A stretch of DNA of 64,000 bases from Treponema sp. (GTDB lineage Bacteria > Spirochaetota > Spirochaetia > Treponematales > Treponemataceae): positions 1 to 64,000 of the forward strand of contig JAFUDX010000007.1 in NCBI GenBank assembly GCA_017464425.1. The letters run 5' to 3'. Positions 42,596 through 51,894 of this stretch are shown in pieces (the first letter of the stretch is position 1; the number at the start of each line of letters is the position of its first letter). The notes under the pieces were generated by a model. The model was not told the origin of the DNA. It saw only the letters and a program-made list of their open reading frames with translations, and searched no databases. Position numbers and translations under genes: made by a program.

Positions 42596-43042
42596 CTAAA
42601 TTGATTTCTTCAGTTCGTCAAGAATTTCTGTGACTTTTGCCTCTTCATAGTTATCACGCTCATCAGTGGAAACTTTTTCCATAGGAATTCTTTTGTGACA
42701 TGGTGGCTGCTCATTCTTATGATTCGGATAATACAACTCGAGATTAAATTCACCCTCTTCTTCGTTCAAAAGTGAATCGGCAAAGTGATTGCTCTCCGCA
42801 ATAACAAGAACATCTACCCCTGCATACTTCACTACAGCCCAATTAATCCACCATTTTAAATCGCCCATTGAAAACAAACCAATCTGCTTTCCATTGCATT
42901 TTATAACAGACTCAAAATCTCTTTTGTTTTCTGAATGACATAATTCTTCACCATGATAATCGTTTAACAATCTTTCCCGCAATTTGATGAAGGTTTCTGT
43001 TTTTCCGCAGTTTGACGGACCTTGTAATAAAATTAGTTTCAT
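42596..43042 (-). CDS. Small P-loop NTPase
   Basis: The product is 148 aa. It begins MKLILLQGPSNCGKTETFIKL with a Walker A motif GPSNCGKT at residues 8-15. VDVLVIAESNHFADSLL may be the Walker B-like strand. AAGGAG precedes the ATG. There is no transmembrane or signal segment. It resembles nucleoside/phage-type kinases, but I cannot name a family. It converges on the PBECR4-like gene with a 36-bp gap. Confidence 0.65.
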   Translation of the reverse strand: MKLILLQGPSNCGKTETFIKLRERLLNDYHGEELCHSENKRDFESVIKCNGKQIGLFSMGDLKWWINWAVVKYAGVDVLVIAESNHFADSLLNEEEGEFNLELYYPNHKNEQPPCHKRIPMEKVSTDERDNYEEAKVTEILDELKKSI

Positions 43043-43066
43043 AATATATGCTCCTTGTATATGATT

Positions 43067-44116
43067 TTATTCAAATAATGTTTGAACTTTTGAAACAGGC
43101 AACTCAAGTGTTTCAAGTTTTTTTTCCCACCTATCAAAATCGCTTATAGTTCCATATCTAAGATGCAAAATGATAGGAACAAATTTTATTTTCTTGGATT
43201 CTATGATTTTTGCAACATCCAGGGATACGGTGAATTCAACTGCCCCTGGTTCAATGAGTTCACTCTCAAACAAAGAATTATTGTTTTCATCGATGATTTT
43301 AAATTTTATTTCATAGGGGTGTACATATTTTTCAGAGCCTACAGAACGTGCATAAGGGCTTATCCAATACGATGAACTTAATTTAAAATATCCCATTAAA
43401 AAAGCTAGATAATTTACATTGTCATTTAAATTACTAGAATAATTTTCTCCTACTTTTTTTATAAAAGGTATTCCATTTTTTTTTGAAACTTTCTTATCGT
43501 CTTCACTGTTATAAACAGATGTTGTAGGCCATGTCCGTAAATAACTAGCCCATGAATTTTTGTATGCTTTTTCTTTTCCCTCGGAAAATACTTTTGCCAA
43601 CGCTAAATACTTTTTTGTTGATACGATATCAACTCCTAATGAATAAGATATTTTTCGATTTTCCATATTCATTTTGACCTTTTTTAAATCAGAAAATCTA
43701 ATTGCTTTTGGAATGTTTTCGCTCCAATATTTTTCATATTCCTGCATAATCTCAATCCAACCGTCATACATTGAAAAATCATCAAAGTCGCCATACCCAG
43801 GATTTCCAACTTCTATAACTTCTGAAAGTTTTTTATACGCATTGGAAGCCTCCTGCAATTCTGAGTCCTTTTCATTATACTCTTCATCATCCTCTGGGAG
43901 AGGGAGATAAGAATAAGAGCTTCGTTTTGCTTCCAATGATTCTCGTGCTACGTTTGCCGTTTCCACCGCATCATAATACGCCCCCAACGCATGTACCCAT
44001 TTCTTTTCTTGCTCGTACTTCTGTGCCTGAGCCATAAACTCGGTATATTTTGTACTTTGCGCAAATAATGCATTTCCAATAATGAATGCAACAACAAATG
44101 ATATACTCTTTTTCAT
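43067..44116 (-). CDS. Exported protein of unknown function
   Basis: The product is 349 aa from the ATG at 44116, with GGGGGA upstream. The signal peptide is MKKSISFVVAFIIGNALFAQ. A TPR-like helix pair lies near the N-terminus (KYTEFMAQAQKYEQEKKWVHALGAYYDAVETANVA), followed by a charged middle and a beta-rich C-terminus (KFKIIDENNNSLFESELIEPGAVEFTVSLD). I do not recognise a named family. It starts 50 bp after the YccF-like gene on the same strand and may share its promoter. Confidence 0.65.
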   Translation of the reverse strand: MKKSISFVVAFIIGNALFAQSTKYTEFMAQAQKYEQEKKWVHALGAYYDAVETANVARESLEAKRSSYSYLPLPEDDEEYNEKDSELQEASNAYKKLSEVIEVGNPGYGDFDDFSMYDGWIEIMQEYEKYWSENIPKAIRFSDLKKVKMNMENRKISYSLGVDIVSTKKYLALAKVFSEGKEKAYKNSWASYLRTWPTTSVYNSEDDKKVSKKNGIPFIKKVGENYSSNLNDNVNYLAFLMGYFKLSSSYWISPYARSVGSEKYVHPYEIKFKIIDENNNSLFESELIEPGAVEFTVSLDVAKIIESKKIKFVPIILHLRYGTISDFDRWEKKLETLELPVSKVQTLFE

Positions 44117-44165
44117 CTTATCCCCCAAATAAAACTCCCGACGCATATCATCGGGAACTTGTCTC

Positions 44166-44615
44166 TTAGTCCTTACTTCCTTGAAGTTTATTCGCCATTT
44201 TTGTCGCAATCACATCTTCACGAGCGACGATTTTTGCGCCAATCGGCCAAATTACAAATTTGCAACTTTTCGCAAGCACAACACCAACGGGAATAAAAAG
44301 AATCGAAATAAAGCAACACAACATGAGTGCGATATTTCCTAAGAAAATGCAGATTCCGAACGGAAGCCAAATGATATTCGCAATCGTTCCGCCGATTTTT
44401 CGGACAGACGAGACATTTTCTTCGCCTTTGATGAATGTTTCCTTTACAATTTCCTTGCCAAATGGGAACGCCATCAGTTTTGCATACTGAAAAAGAGCCT
44501 TTCCAATCGGAATTCCGATGACCGTCACACAGCAGACTGCTCCCAAAACGAGATAGACTAAGGCAGTCCACCATCCTCCAAGAATGAACCATAAAATGTT
44601 TCCCAGTGTACGCAT
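44166..44615 (-). CDS. YccF-family inner membrane protein
   Basis: The product is 149 aa with two copies of the YccF motif (LWFILGGWWTALVYLVLGAVCCVTVIGIPIG and IANIIWLPFGICIFLGNIALMLCCFISILFIPVG). About four membrane helices are expected. The function of the family is unknown. GGAG precedes the ATG. It is divergent from the XRE gene at 44787, with three related operator-like repeats between them. Confidence 0.85.
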   Translation of the reverse strand: MRTLGNILWFILGGWWTALVYLVLGAVCCVTVIGIPIGKALFQYAKLMAFPFGKEIVKETFIKGEENVSSVRKIGGTIANIIWLPFGICIFLGNIALMLCCFISILFIPVGVVLAKSCKFVIWPIGAKIVAREDVIATKMANKLQGSKD

Positions 44616-44634
44616 TTTTTTCTCCTGTAAAACA

Positions 44635-44716
44635 GTTATATTATCTTTATATTGCCCGTTTTAAACAAAAATAAAGATTATTTATCGCATATAATACTGT
44701 TAAATTATCTTTAAAT
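44635..44716. promoter_or_regulatory. Three ATTATCTTTA-type operator-like repeats
   Basis: GTTATATTATCTTTATAT (44635-44652) and GTTAAATTATCTTTAAAT (44699-44716) are direct near-copies. A reverse copy (ATAAAGATTATTTAT) lies between them at about 44671-44685. They sit between the divergent YccF and XRE genes, so they are likely binding sites for the XRE protein. Confidence 0.7.
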
Positions 44717-44786
44717 CAACTTTTAAAACAGATTGCGATGATAAATACTCAGTTTTTAGAACAGCACATAGTTTCATAGTTATTGT

Positions 44787-45125
44787 ATGTCTATAAAAGA
44801 AACTTTTATAAAAAATCTGAAATATTTTAGGAAACAAAGAGGGTTGACTCAGAATCAGTTGACGATTGAAATTGATATGGGGTTGGGATACATCAACAGC
44901 GTTGAGCAGGGAATCTTTTTTCCCCAGCCAGATGTGATTGATTTGATTGCGAATGTGTTAAAAATCAGCCTCTCAAAACTTTTCGATGAAAATGCAAGTC
45001 CTCAAAACATACTTTCCAATTCTGATGAAAACTTCGTTGATAAAATCACAGATACCATTCTTAAAAAACTCCGCCCCGCCATAAAATCTGACATCAATGC
45101 TGCGATAAAAGAAGTGGTGAAATAG
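44787..45125 (+). CDS. XRE-family transcriptional regulator
   Basis: The product is 112 aa. The helix-turn-helix occupies residues 7-65 (LKYFRKQRGLTQNQLTIEIDMGLGYINSVEQG). The C-terminal helix (VDKITDTILKKLRPAIKSDINAAIKEVVK) is likely for dimerisation and resembles that of the regulator at 33684. No clear ribosome site precedes the ATG. Its likely targets are itself and the divergent YccF gene. It converges on the SH3-like lipoprotein gene. Confidence 0.85.
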   Translation: MSIKETFIKNLKYFRKQRGLTQNQLTIEIDMGLGYINSVEQGIFFPQPDVIDLIANVLKISLSKLFDENASPQNILSNSDENFVDKITDTILKKLRPAIKSDINAAIKEVVK

Positions 45126-45140
45126 GGGTGAACTTTCCCC

Positions 45141-46499
45141 CTACTTCTTCTCAAAAAACAAAATCATCGGGCTGGCACTTCGGGCGGTCACAACTCCGTC
45201 TTTAATCGGGGCTTTGGATGCGTCTTCGAGGCGCAAGCCGGTGTCGGTGAGCTTGTAGAGGAAATTCACGCCGTCTTCCATGCCGGTGAAGTGCATCGTG
45301 AGCACGCCGTCATAAGAAGATTTGAGCGAAGCGGCGATGAAATAGTCGAGCGTGACGGTGACGCTTCCGAGTGCTTTTGAAGAAATAATCGACGGAACGA
45401 GCAGCTTGTAATTGCTCCAAGTGACCGAATTTTCGTTGTTGAACTTGATTGTGCCGTAGTTCGAGCTTTTAAAGACAGGGCCTGCCTGAGCGATTCGTTT
45501 GAGTTCTGACTGGCGGCGCGTGAGTTCGCTTTCAATGAGTTTTTCGATATTTTCGCTGAGCGCGACGAGCGTTTCCTGCTTTGGTCTGCCTTTTTCGCTG
45601 TATTGCAGAATCATCGTGTCGGAATTTGCCCCGCGAATCGACATTTTGAGGTTCGTTCCCGAAAATTCGTATTCTTTTTCTGCCTTTTTTACGATGTCGG
45701 TGTAAGTCCATGAGCCGCCCGCGCTTTCTGTGTTCAAGACCGCCGTTCCCGCAAAGGCGGAGTCCGCGTTTTCTTCTATATTAATGCCGAACGAGAAGCC
45801 GTAGCTTGGGTTCATTCGGTTCACATCAATCCGAGCGACCTTAATCATGTTCTGGAAACTTTCGGGATACCAGCGTTTTGAAACGAGCGACTGGATAATC
45901 GCACGGTCGCCGCCCTTGCTCTCACCCTTCAAATCGTCCATTTTAACGACCGCTTCTTTTGCGTTCTGCACATCGAAACTTTCCGCCTGAAACAGCTCCA
46001 GATTGTGCGAAAAACACCAGCCGTAAGTGCCCGTTTCAGTCAGCACGCGAAGCCACTCGCCTTCCATGTTGCCCTTTCCGTTCGTAACGGCAGCCCCCGC
46101 CCCCCGGTACAGGCAGCGGATAATCTCGCCCTCGCGCAATCGGTACACCTGCTTTGAAGTGTTCACCGAGTCCGCGCGAATCGGAAGCCCGTCAAGTTTT
46201 ACGCTCGCATAAGTGTGCTCAAATTCAGAAAACCGCTTCTGCTGTTTGATTGCCTTGCCCTTGCTCTCAGGTTCGGTCGCCTGCCACAAAGGAATCTCAA
46301 AATTCTCCTTGCTCCCCGGAATCGAAACGACATAGACCTGTGAAATATTCGATTTGATATGCACCTTCAAAAGCGTGCCGTCAGAAAGCTCATGCTCCGG
46401 GTTGCTCCACAAAAGCACGCTATAGCCTAACGTTTTCGTACAAGAACAAAACACTCCCGAAAGCAAAAGGGAAATCAGAATCAAAATTCGCTTACACAT
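45141..46499 (-). CDS. SH3-domain lipoprotein
   Basis: The product is 452 aa. The signal peptide ends at the lipobox GVFCSC. A bacterial SH3-like segment covers about residues 100-170 (LPIRADSVNTSKQVYRLREGEIIRCLYRG, GEWLRVLTETGTYGWC). The C-terminal part is of unknown type, with a beta-rich region ending in SPMILFFEKK. SH3-like modules commonly bind cell-wall peptides. This type is common in Treponema genomes, but its function is unknown. Confidence 0.72.
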   Translation of the reverse strand: MCKRILILISLLLSGVFCSCTKTLGYSVLLWSNPEHELSDGTLLKVHIKSNISQVYVVSIPGSKENFEIPLWQATEPESKGKAIKQQKRFSEFEHTYASVKLDGLPIRADSVNTSKQVYRLREGEIIRCLYRGAGAAVTNGKGNMEGEWLRVLTETGTYGWCFSHNLELFQAESFDVQNAKEAVVKMDDLKGESKGGDRAIIQSLVSKRWYPESFQNMIKVARIDVNRMNPSYGFSFGINIEENADSAFAGTAVLNTESAGGSWTYTDIVKKAEKEYEFSGTNLKMSIRGANSDTMILQYSEKGRPKQETLVALSENIEKLIESELTRRQSELKRIAQAGPVFKSSNYGTIKFNNENSVTWSNYKLLVPSIISSKALGSVTVTLDYFIAASLKSSYDGVLTMHFTGMEDGVNFLYKLTDTGLRLEDASKAPIKDGVVTARSASPMILFFEKK

Positions 46500-47023
46500 A
46501 AAGGAAGTATAGCGAATATGGTGAGAAAAGTCAGCAGTAATAAAAAAATCGAGTAAAAATCACAAAAATCTTTCTGAATCGCTTGAACAAACTTCACAAA
46601 TAGTATATAAATTAAGAACTTGCAAATTGCCCGAAGTGGCAAATGGTTCTTTGAGATTGTTGGGTGGGCTTCAGCCTTTGCTAAGCCTAGCAGTTTTCGT
46701 AAAGTCAGCAGTTTTTGCTTTCAGAAAACGCGCCTCATTCAAAAAGAACGGTCGGTTCTGGAGGTTCCCAAAAATTTCTGGATTCCAGACCAGTTGTTAA
46801 GTTGCTTGATGATGATTCGGTGGATTTCGGATTGGTGCTTTGAGATTTTATAAAGTGCTGTTTAGCGTAAGTCTTCCGTATTATTTTCAATCAAAATATT
46901 TCAATAGTAATTAGTGTGTCTGCGAATGTGGCTTTTTCAGTTGAATCTGTCCATATTCTGGCTTAAAGTGCAACACATAAATTTTTATCTGCCGAATAAA
47001 AGGAATCGGCAAAGGAGAAAAAC
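46500..47023. other. Intergenic region with no gene, upstream of tuf
   Basis: No convincing gene is visible. A 22-nt sequence containing TTTTTGCTTTCAGAAAACGC (46710-46731) is identical to 606-627, upstream of lipoprotein A. A 77-codon frame at 46620 has no ribosome site and does not look like protein. The right end holds the tuf promoter at 46941-46969 and its leader. Confidence 0.6.
46941..46969 (+). promoter_or_regulatory. Promoter of the tuf-ribosomal protein operon
   Basis: TTGAAT (46941-46946), a 17-bp spacer and TAAAGT (46964-46969) lie about 55 bp before the tuf start. A good ribosome site (AAAGGAG) follows at 47011-47017. Confidence 0.6.
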
Positions 47024-48214
47024 ATGGCTAAGGAGAAGTTCGTCCGAACTAAACCTCACATGAACGTTGGAACCATCGGTCACGTTGACCATGGTAAGAC
47101 TACATTGTCTGCTGCTATCACTTCATACTGTGCTAAAAAGTATGGTGATAAAGTCCTCAAGTATGACGAAATCGATAACGCTCCAGAGGAAAAAGAGCGT
47201 GGTATCACAATCAACACTCGTCACTTGGAATATCAGTCGGACAAACGCCACTATGCACACATTGACTGCCCAGGACATGCTGACTATGTTAAGAACATGA
47301 TTACTGGTGCTGCTCAGATGGACGGTGCTGTTCTCGTTATCGCAGCTACTGACGGTGTTATGGCTCAGACAAAAGAACACCTCTTGCTCGCTCGCCAGGT
47401 CGGCGTTCCAAAGATTATCGTTTTCTTGAACAAAGTTGACCAGCTCGACGGCGATGAAGAAATGTTGATGCTCGTAGAAGAAGACGTTAAAGATACAATC
47501 CAGAAATACGGCTTCTCTGCTGATACACCAATCATCAAGGGGTCTGCTTTCTTGGCTCTTCAGGACAATGCTTCTGCAGACGACACAAAATGTATCGAAG
47601 AGTTGCTCGCTGCTATGGATACATGGTTTGATGATCCAGTTCGTGATGCTGATAAACCGTTCTTGATGCCGATCGAAGACATCTTCACAATCTCTGGTCG
47701 TGGCACTGTTGTTACTGGTCGTATCGAACGCGGTGTTGTTAACATGAACGACCCTGTTCAGATTGTTGGTATCCGCCCAACTCAGGACACAACTGTTACT
47801 GGTATCGAAATGTTCCAGAAGACTCTTGATCAGGGTCAGGCTGGTGACAATGTTGGTATCCTTCTCCGTGGTGTTGAAAAGAAAGACGTTGTTCGTGGAC
47901 AGGTTCTTGCTGCTCCGAAATCAATCAACCCACACACAAAATTCGAAGCTCAGATTTACGTTCTTTCAAAGGAAGAAGGCGGACGTCACTCACCATTCTT
48001 CACAGGTTATCGCCCACAGTTCTACTTCCGAACAACTGACATCACAGGTACTGTTGAATTGCCAGCTGGAACAGACATGGTAAAACCAGGCGACAACACT
48101 AAGATTGTTGGTGAACTTATCCACCCAATCGCTATGGACGAAGGCCTTAAACTTGCTATCCGAGAAGGCGGACGCACAATCGCTTCTGGTCAGGTTACAA
48201 AAATCATCGAATAG
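47024..48214 (+). CDS. tuf: Elongation factor Tu
   Basis: The product is 396 aa, full length. GTPase motifs are GHVDHGKTT (G1), the [16 protein letters not shown] region (G2), DCPGHADYV (G3), NKVD (G4) and GSA (G5). It delivers aminoacyl-tRNA to the ribosome. It is the first gene of the operon; codon usage is strongly biased, as expected for a highly expressed gene. A hairpin follows it at 48239-48271. Confidence 0.98.
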   Translation: MAKEKFVRTKPHMNVGTIGHVDHGKTTLSAAITSYCAKKYGDKVLKYDEIDNAPEEKERGITINTRHLEYQSDKRHYAHIDCPGHADYVKNMITGAAQMDGAVLVIAATDGVMAQTKEHLLLARQVGVPKIIVFLNKVDQLDGDEEMLMLVEEDVKDTIQKYGFSADTPIIKGSAFLALQDNASADDTKCIEELLAAMDTWFDDPVRDADKPFLMPIEDIFTISGRGTVVTGRIERGVVNMNDPVQIVGIRPTQDTTVTGIEMFQKTLDQGQAGDNVGILLRGVEKKDVVRGQVLAAPKSINPHTKFEAQIYVLSKEEGGRHSPFFTGYRPQFYFRTTDITGTVELPAGTDMVKPGDNTKIVGELIHPIAMDEGLKLAIREGGRTIASGQVTKIIE

Positions 48215-48238
48215 TTTTAACTAATCGGTATAAAACGG

Positions 48239-48271
48239 GAGAGGTTTTCGGAATGTCATTCTGAACCTCTC
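48239..48271 (+). terminator. Hairpin between tuf and rpsJ, probable partial terminator
   Basis: GAGAGGTT pairs with AACCTCTC and CGGAAT with ATTCTG inside it, with a two-base bulge. There is no T run, so it more likely limits or processes transcription between tuf and the ribosomal genes than ends it. The core CGGAATgtcATTCTG resembles the hairpins at 13303-13366. Confidence 0.55.
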
Positions 48272-48301
48272 TCTGTTATGTTCTTTAGGAGTTAAATTAA
48301 A

Positions 48302-48610
48302 ATGGCTAACAGCAAAATTCGTGTCAGACTTCGAGCATTTGATGTAGAACTGATCGATCAGAGTGCAAAAGCCATCGTGCAGACTGTTCAGAAGGCGGGG
48401 GCAAAGGTTTCAGGACCAATTCCTCTTCCTACAAGAATCAATAAGGTCACGGTTCTTCGCTCTCCTCACGTAAACAAAAAATCACGCGAGCAGTTCGAGA
48501 TGAGAACTCACAAACGCCTTATCGACATCATTGATCCATCATCAGATGTTATGGATTCATTGATGAAGCTTGAATTGCCAGCCGGTGTAGATGTAGAAAT
48601 CAAACAGTAA
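48302..48610 (+). CDS. rpsJ: 30S ribosomal protein S10
   Basis: The product is 102 aa, standard length. Typical blocks are [21 protein letters not shown] and [37 protein letters not shown]10 also serves as NusE, partner of NusB (14498). The long 145-bp gap after it is unusual for this operon. Confidence 0.97.
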   Translation: MANSKIRVRLRAFDVELIDQSAKAIVQTVQKAGAKVSGPIPLPTRINKVTVLRSPHVNKKSREQFEMRTHKRLIDIIDPSSDVMDSLMKLELPAGVDVEIKQ

Positions 48611-48755
48611 GTCTTAAACTGCGTTGCAGCTAGATTGCTGTTAAAAACTGGTACGGTCCTGTGGATCCAGGATGGCGGCCAACAAAGAAGAAAGCAAGGT
48701 TTTATAAACGAATGTTTCGTAAACGCGAGTTTTCTTCTATAGGAGTTATATCAGA
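48611..48755 (+). promoter_or_regulatory. Structured spacer between rpsJ and rplC
   Basis: This 145-bp spacer can form several stems: CTGC-gtt-GCAG, CCTG-tggatc-CAGG within a larger TGG...CCA stem, and AGAAGAAA with TTTTCTTCT just before the rplC ribosome site. It may be a leader RNA controlling rplC and the genes after it. No promoter is clear. Confidence 0.45.
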
Positions 48756-49376
48756 ATGAAAGGTCTGATTGCAAAAAAAGTAGGAATGACACAGGTATTC
48801 GACGAAAACGGAAATCTGACACCAGTAACCGTGATCCAAGTTGAACCGAATACTGTTATTGCTACAAAAACAAAAGAAAAACACGGATATGACGCTGTTG
48901 TTCTTGGTGTTGATGATTTGAAAGAATCAAAAGTCAGCAAGACTTACAAAGGTCAGTTCGCGGAGAATATTTCTCCAAAACGTCATCTGAAAGAATTCAG
49001 AGACTTTGAAAAAGAAGTTGCGATTGGAGACCAGATTGGTCTTGAATTGTTTGAAACAACTTCATTCCTTGATGTTACAGCAACTTCGAAAGGTAAAGGA
49101 TTCCAGGGCGTTATGAAACGCTGGGGCTTCCATGGTGGTCGTGCATCACACGGTTCAAAATTCCATCGTGAAGCAGGTGGTACAGGAAATTGTACTACAC
49201 CAGGACACAGCATGAAGAACATCAAAATGGCTGGTCGTATGGGATCTGAGCGAGTTACGGTGCAGAATCTTAAAATCGTCAAAATCGATCCGGAACTCAA
49301 AGTTGTATTGGTTCGTGGCGCAGTGCCAGGAAATAAAAACGCAACTCTTATCATCAAGAATGCGGTTAAGAAATAA
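48756..49376 (+). CDS. rplC: 50S ribosomal protein L3
   Basis: The product is 206 aa. It begins MKGLIAKKVGMTQVFDENG and carries the conserved loop GFQGVMKRWGFHGGRASHGSKFHRE, which reaches toward the peptidyl transferase centre. AGGAG lies upstream. rplD follows 14 bp later. Confidence 0.97.
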   Translation: MKGLIAKKVGMTQVFDENGNLTPVTVIQVEPNTVIATKTKEKHGYDAVVLGVDDLKESKVSKTYKGQFAENISPKRHLKEFRDFEKEVAIGDQIGLELFETTSFLDVTATSKGKGFQGVMKRWGFHGGRASHGSKFHREAGGTGNCTTPGHSMKNIKMAGRMGSERVTVQNLKIVKIDPELKVVLVRGAVPGNKNATLIIKNAVKK

Positions 49377-49390
49377 GGTCGAGGGATAAG

Positions 49391-50059
49391 ATGGAAAAGA
49401 AAGTCTATTCAGTCGATGGTAAAGAACTCCGCACAATCACTCTTGATGACAAAGTGTTCGGACTTCCTGTAAACGAAGATGTCATTTACTACGCCATCAC
49501 AAACGAATTAGCAAACAAACGCGTTGGAACTGCTTGTACAAAAACTCGTGCTGAAGTTCATGGCTCAAATGCAAAGCCGTACAAACAGAAGGGCACAGGT
49601 CACGCTCGCCGTGGTGATAAAAAATCACCAATCAATGTTGGCGGTGGTACAATCTTTGGACCAAAACCACGCGATTACAGCTATTCAATTCCAAAGAAAG
49701 AAAAACGCTTGGCTATGAAATCAATCTTGAGCCTTCAGGCACAGAGCGACCGACTCACTGTCGTCGAAGATTTCACTGTTGAAAGCGGAAAAACAAAGGA
49801 CTTGGTCAAAATCTTGAGCAACTTCGCTAAAGATGAACGAACAGTTCTTATTTTGAAAGACGATGACAAAAAAATCAAACAGGCTGCGAGAAACATCCGT
49901 AACTTGTATTTCTTGTCATACAACCGACTTCGTGCGCATGACCTCTTCTACGGAAGAAAGGTTATCGTTCTCGAAAGTGCGGTAAAAAATCTTTCAGAAT
50001 TCTATAACAACCTTGAAGACAAAAAAACAACTGCTCAAGTTCAAACGGAGGCTAAATAA
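49391..50059 (+). CDS. rplD: 50S ribosomal protein L4
   Basis: The product is 222 aa. The exit-tunnel loop is recognised by KPYKQKGTGHARRGDKKSP and GGGTIFGPKPRDYSY. In enterobacteria L4 also represses its own operon through the S10 leader; whether that holds here is unknown. Its TAA overlaps the rplW ATG by one base. Confidence 0.97.
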   Translation: MEKKVYSVDGKELRTITLDDKVFGLPVNEDVIYYAITNELANKRVGTACTKTRAEVHGSNAKPYKQKGTGHARRGDKKSPINVGGGTIFGPKPRDYSYSIPKKEKRLAMKSILSLQAQSDRLTVVEDFTVESGKTKDLVKILSNFAKDERTVLILKDDDKKIKQAARNIRNLYFLSYNRLRAHDLFYGRKVIVLESAVKNLSEFYNNLEDKKTTAQVQTEAK

Positions 50060-50349
50060 TGTTTATTGATTTGCATGATATTCTTATTGAGCCTGTGCTT
50101 TCAGAAAAAGCAACTGCTTTGCGAGAACAGAACAAATATGTTTTCAAAGTAGCTCCTTCTGCCACAAAACTTCAGATTAAGGACGCTGTGGCAAAGCTCT
50201 TCAATGTAAAAGTTGTAAACTGCACAACTATCAATGTTCGTGGCAAGGAAAAACGAGTTCGTGGTAAACTCGGAAGAACTGCCAACTGGAAAAAGGCAAT
50301 CGTTCGCCTTGCTCCAGGAGAAACGATTAAAGTTTTCGAGGGCGTCTAA
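50059..50349 (+). CDS. rplW: 50S ribosomal protein L23
   Basis: The product is 96 aa. It begins with LHDILIEPVLSEKATALREQNKYVFKVA, the L23 signature, and has RVRGKLGRTANWKKAIVRLAPGE near the end. L23 sits at the tunnel exit and docks trigger factor and SRP. It is coupled to rplD by a TAATG overlap. Confidence 0.97.
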   Translation: MFIDLHDILIEPVLSEKATALREQNKYVFKVAPSATKLQIKDAVAKLFNVKVVNCTTINVRGKEKRVRGKLGRTANWKKAIVRLAPGETIKVFEGV

Positions 50350-50395
50350 GTCCTTATAACTTTGGAATCGTGAATCGTAAATTAAGGGGAACCAG

Positions 50396-51220
50396 ATGGC
50401 TCTTAAAGTTTTTAAACCATATTCAGCAGGTACTCGTACCCGTATTGATTTGGTAAGAGAAGAACTGACAACAGATAAACCCGAAAAAACACTGGTATCA
50501 GGTCTTAAATCAAACGCTGGTCGCAACTCTCAGGGTCGTATCACGGTCCGACATCAGGGTGGCGGTCACAAAAGAAGATATCGAGTGATTGATTTCAAGC
50601 GCAACAAGCACGGGATTCCTGGAACGGTCAAAACAATTGAATATGATCCAAACCGCAGTGCTAATATCGCTCTCGTTGCTTATGCAGACGGCGAAAAACG
50701 CTACATCATCGCTCCAAAAGGTCTTGTCGTAGGCCAGAAAATTATGGCTGGTGAAAACGCAACTCCAACAGTTGGAAATGCACTCCCGCTCGAAGCAATT
50801 CCTGCAGGTTTCACTATTCATAACATTGAGCTTACGCTCGGTCGTGGTGGTCAGCTTGTTCGCTCTGCTGGAGCTGGTGCTACAGTTCAGGGTAAAGATG
50901 GCGACTATGTTATCGTTCGTCTTCCTTCAGGTGAAACACGCCGAATTCATGGCAAATGCTATGCAACAATCGGTATCGTAGGAAACGAAGAGCGCATGAA
51001 CGCACAGCTTGGAAAAGCTGGTCGCAAACGTTGGCTCGGTATTCGTCCGACAGTTCGTGGTATGGCTATGAACCCAGTCGATCATCCGCTTGGTGGTGGT
51101 GAAGGCGCTGGTAAGGGACACGTTCCTGTTACTCCGTGGGGTCAGCCATGTCGTGGTTACAAAACCCGCAACAGAAGAAAGACTTCTAGCCGGTTCATTA
51201 TTTCACGCCGCAAGAAGTAG
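50396..51220 (+). CDS. rplB: 50S ribosomal protein L2
   Basis: The product is 274 aa. Conserved blocks are [39 protein letters not shown] and [16 protein letters not shown], the last containing the conserved His near the peptidyl transferase centre. It is 46 bp after rplW; the spacer shows no strong structure. Confidence 0.98.
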   Translation: MALKVFKPYSAGTRTRIDLVREELTTDKPEKTLVSGLKSNAGRNSQGRITVRHQGGGHKRRYRVIDFKRNKHGIPGTVKTIEYDPNRSANIALVAYADGEKRYIIAPKGLVVGQKIMAGENATPTVGNALPLEAIPAGFTIHNIELTLGRGGQLVRSAGAGATVQGKDGDYVIVRLPSGETRRIHGKCYATIGIVGNEERMNAQLGKAGRKRWLGIRPTVRGMAMNPVDHPLGGGEGAGKGHVPVTPWGQPCRGYKTRNRRKTSSRFIISRRKK

Positions 51221-51237
51221 TTGCATAGGAGTTAACG

Positions 51238-51516
51238 GTGTCAAGATCTGTTAAAAAAGGACCTTTCATTGAAAAGAGTCTTTACAAGAAAGTTATTGAA
51301 ATGAACAAAGAGTCAGACAAGAAGATGATTAAAACATATTCTCGCTGCTCTACAATCATTCCAGAAATGGTTGGAAACACAATCAGTGTTTACAACGGAA
51401 AAGCATGGATTCCTGTCTATGTAACAGAGAATCTCGTTGGTCACAAGCTTGGCGAGTTTGCTCCGACCCGTACCTTCAAAGGTCACGGCGGATCAGACAA
51501 GAAAGCTGGTAAATAA
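51238..51516 (+). CDS. rpsS: 30S ribosomal protein S19
   Basis: The product is 92 aa from a GTG start. [18 protein letters not shown] and [16 protein letters not shown] are diagnostic. S19 contacts S13 and the 16S 3' domain. GGAG lies upstream of the GTG. Confidence 0.97.
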   Translation: MSRSVKKGPFIEKSLYKKVIEMNKESDKKMIKTYSRCSTIIPEMVGNTISVYNGKAWIPVYVTENLVGHKLGEFAPTRTFKGHGGSDKKAGK

Positions 51517-51524
51517 GGGTGGAT

Positions 51525-51893
51525 ATGATGGCTGGAAAAACTGAAAAGAAAGGCTATGTAGCCACTACAAAATTCCTGATTGCATCGCCAACAAAGGTTC
51601 GCCCTGTTGCTCGTGTAATCTATAAGAAGTCATGCTCAGAGGCATTGGCGATTCTTGATAACATGCCACAGAAAGGTGCTCGCTTGATTAAAGGAACTCT
51701 TAAATCAGCGGTTGCAAACGCCCTGTTCGCAAACAAGAATCTCGATGAAGATATGCTCTATGTCAAAGAAATTCGCATCGACGAAGGTCCGAGACTCAAG
51801 AGAGTTTGGTTCCGCGCTCGCGGTCGTGCTGATCAGCTCTTGAAACGCATGTGTCATATCACCGTCATTGTTGACGAGAAGGCGGGGGAATAA
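51525..51893 (+). CDS. rplV: 50S ribosomal protein L22
   Basis: The product is 122 aa. I choose the ATG at 51525, though 51528 is equally near the AAGG site. Signature regions are [22 protein letters not shown] and [25 protein letters not shown]. The beta-hairpin that lines the exit tunnel is present. One base separates it from rpsC. Confidence 0.95.
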   Translation: MMAGKTEKKGYVATTKFLIASPTKVRPVARVIYKKSCSEALAILDNMPQKGARLIKGTLKSAVANALFANKNLDEDMLYVKEIRIDEGPRLKRVWFRARGRADQLLKRMCHITVIVDEKAGE

Positions 51894-51894
51894 A

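Noticed and set aside
46620-46853. A 77-codon frame upstream of tuf
   Set aside because: No ribosome site, low protein likeness, and it contains a dispersed 22-mer repeat.
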